From positions 1 to 7,742 of the forward strand of contig CALKAN010000064.1 of NCBI GenBank assembly GCA_937983035.1: a stretch of DNA of 7,742 nucleotides, written 5' to 3'. How positions within the stretch are numbered: the first letter of the stretch is position 1; every line of letters begins with the position of its first letter. The notes under the pieces are model-generated. The model had not been told where the DNA came from. It did not search any database and worked only from the letters and a program-made list of their open reading frames with translations. This DNA is from an uncultured Paenibacillaceae bacterium. GTDB lineage: Bacteria; Bacillota; Bacilli; Paenibacillales; CALAME01. A program made the position numbers and the translations under genes. This document shows positions 1 to 5,680 of this stretch, piece by piece.

Positions 1-250
1 GCGACAGCTGTCCGTGAATGACTTTGTTTTCAATGGAACGGAAAGGATCGATCGTCCCTCCGATTGCCGCGATGACCGCCCATATCTTAATGTTGAGCGC
101 ATAATCTTTCATCACGATGGAGGGCGGTTTCAGCGTCATCACTGCAGCGATGCCGGCGAGCATGCACGCGCCGAGCACGACGCCGAATGCGACCATGAAG
201 TGAGTGATGAGCTGAGCCAGGTAAGAACCTAACAGTCTGTCATTAATCAT
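1..250 (-). CDS. ytrH: YtrH-like sporulation membrane protein (N-terminal 83 codons; runs off left edge)
   Basis: The minus strand is open from an ATG at 250 to the window edge. It gives 83 residues beginning MINDRLLGSY, with no stop. A GGAGG (261-265 on this strand) lies 10 bases before the ATG and supports the start. Residues 11-40 form a long hydrophobic membrane segment containing FGVVLGACMLAGI. A PP turn (42-43) follows, then the stretch KIWAVIAAIGGTIDPF (55-70). This pattern matches Bacillus YtrH (FxxxLGVVLGG..., KIWAVVAAIGGTFD), a protein of about 110 residues, so roughly 30 residues are missing beyond the edge. In B. subtilis, ytrH and the next gene ytrI are expressed in the mother cell under sigma-E and contribute to spore formation; the biochemical role is unknown. 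Here it has its own sigma-E-type promoter and diverges from dnaE, the usual Bacillales arrangement. Identification comes from remembered family sequence and synteny. Confidence 0.9.
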   Translation of the reverse strand, partial: MINDRLLGSYLAQLITHFMVAFGVVLGACMLAGIAAVMTLKPPSIVMKDYALNIKIWAVIAAIGGTIDPFRSIENKVIHGQLS

Positions 251-290
251 AATTTGCAATCCTCCGCATCTCATAAACTTTTACATGTCA

Positions 291-332
291 GCAGGACCCT
301 TGTCTCTTATCATTGTATGGGTCAAGTCCTGC
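291..332. repeat. 7-bp inverted repeat around the ytrH -10 region
   Basis: GCAGGAC (291-297) pairs with GTCCTGC (326-332). The arms are 28 bases apart and enclose the ytrH -10 element and transcription start. The arms are short enough that chance is possible in a 140-base region, and no function is claimed. Confidence 0.35.
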
Positions 333-341
333 CAAATATGC
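312..341 (-). promoter_or_regulatory. Sigma-E-type sporulation promoter for ytrH
   Basis: Read on the minus strand, GCATATT (335-341) is followed by a 15-base spacer and CATACAAT (312-319). These match the known Bacillus sigma-E consensus, with a -35 like KMATATT and a -10 like CATACAAT, at a standard spacing. Transcription should begin near 304-307, giving a leader of about 55 bases with the GGAGG of ytrH in it. The known membership of ytrH in the sigma-E mother-cell regulon agrees with this assignment. The transcription start itself is inferred. Confidence 0.85.
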
Positions 342-347
342 TAAAAT
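313..347 (+). promoter_or_regulatory. Candidate vegetative (sigma-A) promoter for dnaE
   Basis: Two overlapping readings are possible. One is TTGTAT (313-318), an 18-base spacer and TATGCT (337-342). The other is an extended -10 element, TGCTAAAAT (339-347), with only a poor -35. Either would start transcription around 349-355 and give a leader of about 40 bases before the dnaE ATG. No better candidate is present between ytrH and dnaE. The elements sit almost exactly on the opposed sigma-E promoter of ytrH. Confidence is moderate because neither -35 is good. Confidence 0.5.
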
Positions 348-391
348 GTAAGAAAGAAGCTAACGGTTGATCGTGAGGAGAGACAAGGGCT

Positions 392-3300
392 ATGTCAGAG
401 TTTGTTCACCTTCATGTGCACAGTGAATACAGCTTGCTGGACGGGGCTGCCCGCATCCATGACTTGGCATCGCGAGCGGCTGAATTAGGCATGAAGGCAC
501 TGGCATTAACAGATCACGGAGTCATGTACGGTGCGCATGCATTTTATCAAGCTTGCCGCAAGCATCAGATTAAGCCGATCATCGGCTGCGAAGTGTATTT
601 GACGCCGGGGAGCAGGTTTGATAAGAAAAAGCGCAGCGAAAGCCAGTTGCATCATCTGGTATTGCTTTGCAAAGATTTGACGGGATATCGCAATTTGCTC
701 AAGCTCTGTTCCTTGGCTCATTTGGAAGGCTATCATTACAAGCCTCGAATTGATTTGGATTTATTGTCACGGCATAAAGAAGGTTTAATTGCATTGAGCG
801 GCTGTTTAGCGGGGGAGATTCCGCAATATTTGCTGCAAAACAAGCCGGAGGAGGCACTGAGCGCGGCCAAACGGTACCAATCGATGTTTGGCGGCGATTT
901 TTACATTGAAATCCAAGATCACGGCTTGCTGGAACAGAAGCGGATTATGGACGGGCTCATCGCTTTATCTAAGCAGACCGGCGTGAAGCTTGTTGCTACG
1001 AACGATGTGCATTATATCAGCCGGGAAGACGCGCAGCTGCAAGATATTTTGCTGTGCATTGGGACGGGCAAAACGATCGAAGACGAAAATCGGCTCCGTT
1101 TTCAAAGCGATCAATTATATTTGAAGTCGCCTGATGAAATGATGGAGCTGTTTGCTTATGTGCCGGAAGCGGTGCACGCGACTGTAGAGATCGCGCAAAA
1201 ATGCCATTTGAATTTGGAAGAAAGCAAAGCGGTGCTGCCCAAATACAAGCCTTTGCCGGAAGGCGTCTCTTCGTTTGAATATTTGAAACAGCTCTGCTTG
1301 AAAGGGCTGAAACAGCGGTATGGAAAGGAACTGAGCAATCCTGAACGCGCAGCTGCATTGAAAGAGCGTTTGGCTTTTGAGCTGAAGACGATTCAGTCCA
1401 TGGGATTCAGCGATTATTTTCTCATCGTGTGGGATTTTATGCAATTTGCGCACGAGCAAGGCATTATGACCGGACCAGGCCGAGGCTCAGCGGCGAGCAG
1501 TTTAGTTGCGTATGTTTTGAACATTACGAATGTGGACCCGCTGAAACACGGCCTCTTGTTTGAACGTTTCCTCAATCCGGAACGGGTGTCGATGCCGGAT
1601 ATTGACATTGATTTTAACGATCAGCGCCGCGATGAAGTGATTCGCTATGTCGCTGAAAAGTACGGGCACGAACATACCGCGCAGATCATTACGTTCGGCA
1701 CGATGGCTGCCCGCGCAGCCGTGAGGGATGTCGGCCGCGTATTGGAACTGCCTTATCACGAAGTGGACAAAACGGCGAAACTCATTCCGAATCGTCCGGG
1801 CATGACGATTGAGCGCGCGCTTCAATTGGAGCCTGAACTTAAAGAGTGGTGCAAACAAAATGAAAATGCCAAAAAGCTGATTCAAATGGCGCGGAAAGTG
1901 GAAGGCATGCCGAGACATGCGTCGACGCATGCTGCCGGCGTCGTCATTTCCGAAGATCCGCTGACTGATTATGTGCCGCTGCAGGAAGGATCGGATCAAA
2001 TCCCGCTGACGCAGTATTCGATGGAACATTTAGAGCAGATTGGCTTGTTAAAGATGGATTTTCTAGGTCTTCGCACGCTGTCGATTATCGAGCGCACGTT
2101 AGAGTGGATTAAGCGGATGACGGGAAGGCAAGTAGACATCCATCAGTTGAATTACGATGACCCGGCGACGTATGAGCTGATGTCCAGCGGAAACACGACA
2201 GGCGTGTTTCAATTGGAATCTGCCGGCATGCGCAAAGTGCTGCGGGAGCTGAAGCCGTCCAACTTTGAAGACATCGTCTCGGTGCTCGCGCTGTACCGTC
2301 CGGGTCCGATGGAATTCATCCCGCAATATATTAAGGCGAAGCATCGGTTGAAGAAGGTGGAGTATCCTCATCCGGCGCTGAAGGATATTTTGGAAGAAAC
2401 ATACGGCATTATCGTTTATCAAGAGCAAATTATGCAAATCGCAGCGAAAATGGCAGGCTTCAGTTTAGGGGAAGCCGATCTGCTGCGGCGTGCGGTTTCG
2501 AAGAAAGACAGAGAGATTTTGAATCAGGAAAGAAAACATTTCGTATCCGGATGCGTCAAGCAGGGATATGCAGAGGAAGACGCGAACAAAGTATATGACG
2601 TGATTGTGCGTTTTGCGGATTACGGTTTTGCAAAAGCTCATGCGACGGCTTACGGCATGCTCGCTTATCAGACGGCTTATTTGAAAGCCAACTATCCTGC
2701 GCCTTTTATGGCGTCCATGCTCACGGCCGTTCTCGGAAACCAGCAGAAAACAGCCGAGTACGTGGATGAATGCAGGCGAATGGGAATCGATGTGCTGCCG
2801 CCGGACATTAACGAAAGCGACGCTTCATTTACGCCGGTGCGCAAGCCGGATTCTCAATCGCATGCGATCCGCGTCGGCTTAGGCGCGGTGAAAAACATCG
2901 GCGCCGCGGCGATCGACAGCATCATGAAGGAAAGGCGCGAGGAGCGCTTTCGCGATTTGTCCGATTTTTGCCGGCGCGTAGATTTGCATGCATGCGGCAA
3001 AAAAGGGATCGAGTCGTTAATTATGGCCGGCGCACTGGACTCCTTGCCCGGGCACCGCGCACAGAAGATGGCGATGCTGGATGAAGTGATCGAGCGGTCG
3101 TTGGAATGGAAACAGGAACGGGAAGATTTGCAAATCCATTTGTTCGGTTTGACCGAGCAAATTAATTGGGAAGTTGAATATCCGGACGTCCCGCCGATGG
3201 ATGACCGTGAAATTTTGCTGCATGAAAAGGAACTGCTCGGCATGTATTTATCCGGGCATCCTTTGGATTATTACGAAGAAAAGTTAAAAACTCTTCCGCT

Positions 3301-3913
3301 GACGCCGATTCATCAACTGCCTGAATATGCCGAATATACTTATGTCGTCGCCGCTGGAATGATCGTATCCTGCAAGCCGGTTGTGACGAAGAAAGGCAGG
3401 CAGATGGGTTTCGCTGAAGTGGAAGACCGCGTTGGAAAAGTCGAAGTGGTCATCTTTCCGGATGTTTGGCAGGCAAGCCGGGTGCTGCTGCATGAGGGCA
3501 GCTTGATTTGGCTGCGGGGAAGGGTGCAGCACGATGAAGAAAAAGTCAAGCTGATTGCGGAAAAGATCGGGTCATTGGACCACTTGTCTTCTCCGAAGCA
3601 TTCGGACACATCCGATCAGCAAAGCTTGCATAGCGCCGGGAAGCCGGAAGCGGAAGAAAGAAGCAGCAAAGCCGCCATTCCAGCCAATTCGGTGTTCATC
3701 AAAATCAGCGCGAGCAAAGAACAGCCGGAAATATTAACGCAATTGAAGCGGGCGCTGCTGCGGCATCCGGGAGAAGCGCACGTTTACTTATACTATGAAC
3801 GAAGACGCAAGACCATTTCATTAAGCGAAAAGTACCGGGCAGATCCGTCATCTTCTCTTCGTCATGCTGTGGAGTCGCTGCTAGGTGCGGGAGCTATTCG
3901 ATTAAAATCTTAG
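392..3913 (+). CDS. dnaE: DNA polymerase III subunit alpha, DnaE type
   Basis: This 1173-residue protein is the catalytic subunit of the replicative DNA polymerase III (C family). In Gram-positives with PolC it typically extends RNA primers on the lagging strand. The N-terminal PHP domain (about 4-210) keeps the metal-binding set seen in active PHP domains: H8, H10, D17, H42, E67, H88, C138, D205 and H207. The polymerase core shows GPGRGSAAS (361-369), PDIDIDF with D403 and D405, and KMDFLGLRTL with D556; these three aspartates match the E. coli catalytic triad. A fingers and helix-hairpin-helix region follows (to about 885). QIHLF (914-918) fits the sliding-clamp motif, and an OB fold spans about 984-1060. 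A polar linker (about 1064-1096) leads to a last domain of about 75 residues. B. subtilis DnaE is about 1115 residues, so this protein is longer at the C-terminus. The ATG at 392 follows GAGGAG (375-380) by 11 bases. No intrinsic terminator is visible after the stop. Confidence 0.98.
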   Translation: MSEFVHLHVHSEYSLLDGAARIHDLASRAAELGMKALALTDHGVMYGAHAFYQACRKHQIKPIIGCEVYLTPGSRFDKKKRSESQLHHLVLLCKDLTGYRNLLKLCSLAHLEGYHYKPRIDLDLLSRHKEGLIALSGCLAGEIPQYLLQNKPEEALSAAKRYQSMFGGDFYIEIQDHGLLEQKRIMDGLIALSKQTGVKLVATNDVHYISREDAQLQDILLCIGTGKTIEDENRLRFQSDQLYLKSPDEMMELFAYVPEAVHATVEIAQKCHLNLEESKAVLPKYKPLPEGVSSFEYLKQLCLKGLKQRYGKELSNPERAAALKERLAFELKTIQSMGFSDYFLIVWDFMQFAHEQGIMTGPGRGSAASSLVAYVLNITNVDPLKHGLLFERFLNPERVSMPDIDIDFNDQRRDEVIRYVAEKYGHEHTAQIITFGTMAARAAVRDVGRVLELPYHEVDKTAKLIPNRPGMTIERALQLEPELKEWCKQNENAKKLIQMARKVEGMPRHASTHAAGVVISEDPLTDYVPLQEGSDQIPLTQYSMEHLEQIGLLKMDFLGLRTLSIIERTLEWIKRMTGRQVDIHQLNYDDPATYELMSSGNTTGVFQLESAGMRKVLRELKPSNFEDIVSVLALYRPGPMEFIPQYIKAKHRLKKVEYPHPALKDILEETYGIIVYQEQIMQIAAKMAGFSLGEADLLRRAVSKKDREILNQERKHFVSGCVKQGYAEEDANKVYDVIVRFADYGFAKAHATAYGMLAYQTAYLKANYPAPFMASMLTAVLGNQQKTAEYVDECRRMGIDVLPPDINESDASFTPVRKPDSQSHAIRVGLGAVKNIGAAAIDSIMKERREERFRDLSDFCRRVDLHACGKKGIESLIMAGALDSLPGHRAQKMAMLDEVIERSLEWKQEREDLQIHLFGLTEQINWEVEYPDVPPMDDREILLHEKELLGMYLSGHPLDYYEEKLKTLPLTPIHQLPEYAEYTYVVAAGMIVSCKPVVTKKGRQMGFAEVEDRVGKVEVVIFPDVWQASRVLLHEGSLIWLRGRVQHDEEKVKLIAEKIGSLDHLSSPKHSDTSDQQSLHSAGKPEAEERSSKAAIPANSVFIKISASKEQPEILTQLKRALLRHPGEAHVYLYYERRRKTISLSEKYRADPSSSLRHAVESLLGAGAIRLKS

Positions 3914-3963
3914 ATTAAGGAACATCAGGCGCTTTTTCTGCATATACATGGTTTACGCAGGAC

Positions 3964-3970
3964 AAGGAGG
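3964..3970 (+). promoter_or_regulatory. Ribosome binding site deciding the yutG start
   Basis: AAGGAGG, a full anti-16S match, is 7 bases before the ATG at 3978. It excludes the upstream in-frame ATG at 3948 as the main start. Confidence 0.9.
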
Positions 3971-3977
3971 AGTGCCT

Positions 3978-4439
3978 ATGTTTAGACAAGACATCATTGC
4001 GCTTTTGCAGCGAAGAGGAGTGACGGTAGAAGACATTACAGAAATTGTCTATGAACTGCAAAAGCCGTATCATCCGCAGCTGACGATGGAGCAATGTTCC
4101 GACAGCGTGATGACCGTGCTCGGCAAACGTGAAGTGCAATACACTTTATATACCGGGATTACGTTGGATGAGCTGGCAGAGCGAAACTTGCTGCCTGAGC
4201 CGCTGCAACAAATCATGGAAACAGATGAGCCGCTGTACGGCGCAGATGAAACGTTAGCGCTCGGCATTACGCATTTGTACGGGATGATCGGTCTGACCAG
4301 CTTTGGGTATTTGGACAAAGTGAAAAAAGGCGTGATCAGCCGATTGAACAACAAAAAAAACGGCGAGATCCATGTGTTTCTGGACGATCTCGTTGCCGGA
4401 ATCGCGGCTGCCGCTTCTGCCCGCATCGCTCACAATTAG
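3978..4439 (+). CDS. yutG: Phosphatidylglycerophosphatase A family protein, YutG/LtrC-like
   Basis: This 153-residue protein belongs to the PgpA family, members of which remove phosphate from phosphatidylglycerophosphate to make phosphatidylglycerol. It resembles B. subtilis YutG and Listeria LtrC (low-temperature requirement), which are about 155-165 residues. Shared segments are RRGVTVEDI (12-20), LQKPYHP (27-33), the acidic run DEPLYGADE (83-91) and FLDDLVAGIAAAASARIAH (134-152), whose LDDxVAG is the family signature. Unlike E. coli PgpA it lacks strongly hydrophobic membrane segments, and the enzymatic role of the YutG branch is less certain than that of PgpA itself. I chose the ATG at 3978 because AAGGAGG (3964-3970) stands 7 bases before it. 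An in-frame ATG at 3948 would put this Shine-Dalgarno inside the gene and adds residues with no family match. It lies 64 bases after dnaE with no obvious promoter, so co-transcription is likely. Confidence 0.88.
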   Translation: MFRQDIIALLQRRGVTVEDITEIVYELQKPYHPQLTMEQCSDSVMTVLGKREVQYTLYTGITLDELAERNLLPEPLQQIMETDEPLYGADETLALGITHLYGMIGLTSFGYLDKVKKGVISRLNNKKNGEIHVFLDDLVAGIAAAASARIAHN

Positions 4440-4467
4440 CGCCGCGCCTTCTCGAGCTTAGGTTTTG

Positions 4468-4497
4468 TTGCGGTGAAAAGCGAAATTATGATATGAT
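4468..4497 (+). promoter_or_regulatory. Sigma-A promoter for the small ORF-accDA-pyk unit
   Basis: TTGCGG (4468-4473), an 18-base spacer and TATGAT (4492-4497) match the vegetative consensus in four and five of six positions. Transcription would start near 4504, leaving a leader of about 38 bases with GGGAGGA (4528-4534) before the next ATG. It lies in the 102-base gap after yutG and is the only good promoter upstream of the acc genes. No FapR-like palindrome is visible beside it. Confidence 0.7.
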
Positions 4498-4541
4498 TAA
4501 TCCATTGCAATAGGTCATTAGCAGCACGGGAGGAATTTCGG

Positions 4542-4727
4542 ATGTGGACAGTGATTTATATCGCGCCTACCGAAAAAGTTGCGAAGAGGATTGAAGAGTA
4601 TCTGGTGGAAGAAGGTTTCTTGGTTAAAGTGCGGCCTGTGAATGTTTCAAAAAGCCAGTTTGAAATATTAGTTCCCGAAGGGGAGCTGGATGAGATTCAA
4701 GAAGTGTTGAATCAAATTTTGCATTGA
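4542..4727 (+). CDS. Conserved small protein of unknown function, acc-operon leader gene
   Basis: The gene encodes 61 residues starting MWTVIYIAPTEKVAKRIEEY and ending in LNQILH. GGGAGGA (4528-4534) is 7 bases before the ATG. The alternation of hydrophobic strands (WTVIYIA at 2-8, LVKVRPV at 27-33, QFEILVP at 39-45) with two helices (EKVAKRIEEYLVEEG and ELDEIQEVLNQIL) suggests a small beta-alpha-beta-beta-alpha domain, like half of a ferredoxin-like fold. There is no signal peptide, membrane segment, cysteine or evident catalytic motif. From memory, very similar proteins of this length occur upstream of accD in Paenibacillus-like genomes, sometimes labelled glutamate decarboxylase. That label cannot be right: at 61 residues there is no room for a PLP enzyme. 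A distant resemblance to DUF2007-type domains is possible. The position just after the promoter, 83 bases before accD, hints at a link with acetyl-CoA carboxylase, but no function is shown. Confidence 0.85.
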   Translation: MWTVIYIAPTEKVAKRIEEYLVEEGFLVKVRPVNVSKSQFEILVPEGELDEIQEVLNQILH

Positions 4728-4808
4728 AAAATTGAACCGCGCTTGGATTTCGTGAAACGCCACAGCCAACTATTGCGCGCCAGAATGATCATAACCGGAG
4801 AGGTGTAA

Positions 4809-4895
4809 ATGTGTTTAAGGATTTTTTTCATAAAAAGAAAAAGTACGCCACAGTCCCTTCGCAAAACAGCAAACGTGATATTCCAGAGGGATTGA
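4809..4895 (+). other. Out-of-frame 28-codon mini-ORF overlapping the accD start
   Basis: An ATG at 4809-4811 shares its G with the accD GTG (4811-4813) and opens a different frame that ends at TGA 4893-4895, after 28 codons. GGAG at 4797-4800 is 8 bases before this ATG, and the whole GGAGAGGTG serves the accD GTG. The peptide resembles nothing I recognise and is unlikely to be a real product. The element is listed because ribosomes starting on the ATG would be lost to accD. Confidence 0.3.
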
Positions 4896-5680
4896 TGACG
4901 AAGTGTCCGGGATGCGGCACCATTCAGTTTAATAAAGAATTGGAAAAGACTTTGAAGGTGTGTCCGTCTTGCGATCATCATCTTCGCCTAAATGCCAAGG
5001 AGCGCATTGCCATCACCCTTGATAACGGAAGATTGTTTGAATATGACAGTGAAATGGTTTCTGAGGATCCGCTCGGATTCCCGGGATATAAAGAGAAATT
5101 AGCGAAACATACCGAAAAGACAGGGATGAAAGACGCTGTTATTACCGGAGAGGGTACGATCGGCGGCTTTCCTGTTGTTATTGCCTGCATGAGCTTCCAA
5201 TTTTTTGGCGGGAGCATGGGCTCTGTTGTCGGGGAAAAGATTACGCGGGCGATTGAACGCGCAACTCAGAAACGGTATCCGTTGGTCATCTTTTCAACTT
5301 CCGGCGGCGCCAGAATGGAAGAGAGCATACTCAGCTTGATGCAGATGGCCAAGACCAGCGCTGCGCTCACGAAGTTCAGCGAAAGCGGCGGGCTTTACAT
5401 ATCTGTCATCACTGACCCTACATTCGGAGGAGTTCCCGCCAGCTTTGCGATGCTGGGCGATATCATCCTCGCAGAGCCGAAAGCTGCGCTCGGTTTTACT
5501 GGAAGACGCGTCATCGAGCAAACGATCAGGCAAAATCTTCCGGATGATTTCCAAACGGCTGAGTTTAATCTGAAGCATGGTCAGCTGGATAAAGTCGTGC
5601 ACAGAAAAGACATGAAAGCCATGTTGACCAAGTTGATCGATCTCCATACGGTGAAGGAGGGGACGCCGGGTGGCAGCTGA
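4811..5680 (+). CDS. accD: Acetyl-CoA carboxylase carboxyltransferase subunit beta
   Basis: This 289-residue protein pairs with AccA to form the carboxyltransferase that moves the carboxyl group from carboxybiotin to acetyl-CoA, giving malonyl-CoA for fatty-acid synthesis in the cytosol. The N-terminal zinc ribbon has C32, C35, C51 and C54. The crotonase-type core shows GGSMGSVVGEKI (133-144), SGGARM (164-169), SLMQMAKTSAAL (175-186), GGVPASFAMLGD (206-217) and GRRVIEQTI (231-239). The length is normal for the family (about 290). The start is GTG at 4811, preceded by GGAGAGGTG (4797-4805); the resulting MFKDFFHKKKKYATVP aligns with the Bacillus AccD N-terminus. An ATG at 4809 overlaps this GTG but lies in another frame. 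PTFGGVPAS replaces the usual PTTGGVSAS, and GFTG replaces GFAG. The 3' end overlaps accA by 11 bases, which favours translational coupling. Confidence 0.97.
   Translation: MFKDFFHKKKKYATVPSQNSKRDIPEGLMTKCPGCGTIQFNKELEKTLKVCPSCDHHLRLNAKERIAITLDNGRLFEYDSEMVSEDPLGFPGYKEKLAKHTEKTGMKDAVITGEGTIGGFPVVIACMSFQFFGGSMGSVVGEKITRAIERATQKRYPLVIFSTSGGARMEESILSLMQMAKTSAALTKFSESGGLYISVITDPTFGGVPASFAMLGDIILAEPKAALGFTGRRVIEQTIRQNLPDDFQTAEFNLKHGQLDKVVHRKDMKAMLTKLIDLHTVKEGTPGGS

Larger units (their letters stand above)
297..389. repeat. 11-bp perfect inverted repeat framing the divergent promoters
   Basis: CCCTTGTCTCT at 297-307 is the exact reverse complement of AGAGACAAGGG at 379-389. The left arm lies at the expected ytrH transcription start and the right arm lies between the dnaE Shine-Dalgarno region and its ATG. 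Each divergent transcript would therefore carry the same AGAGACAAGGG sequence in sense near its 5' end. The repeat is directly visible; any function as an operator or RNA element is inference. Confidence 0.6.

Noticed and set aside
14..232. Plus-strand 72-residue open frame at the left edge
   Set aside because: It is antisense to ytrH, has no ribosome site and encodes a low-complexity, charged composition without family resemblance.
1502..2029. Minus-strand 175-residue open frame inside dnaE
   Set aside because: It is a shadow of dnaE coding sequence, rich in R, H and F as expected from antisense of a coding frame, with no ribosome site or recognisable domain.
3948..3977. Longer yutG start adding 10 residues
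   Set aside because: No ribosome site precedes 3948, the added residues do not match YutG, and the perfect AAGGAGG at 3964-3970 serves the ATG at 3978.
3914..3977. Hairpin or promoter between dnaE and yutG
   Set aside because: CTGC...GCAG (3938-3960) is a 4-base stem without a T-run, and no paired -35/-10 is present.
4440..4470. Possible terminator after yutG
   Set aside because: CCT...AGG followed by TTTTGTT gives only a 3-base stem; the T-run is broken. Not a credible intrinsic terminator.
4728..4810. Separate promoter or attenuator directly before accD
   Set aside because: TTGGAT and TATTGC are 22 bases apart, too far for a promoter, and the GCGC pairs are too short for a convincing hairpin.
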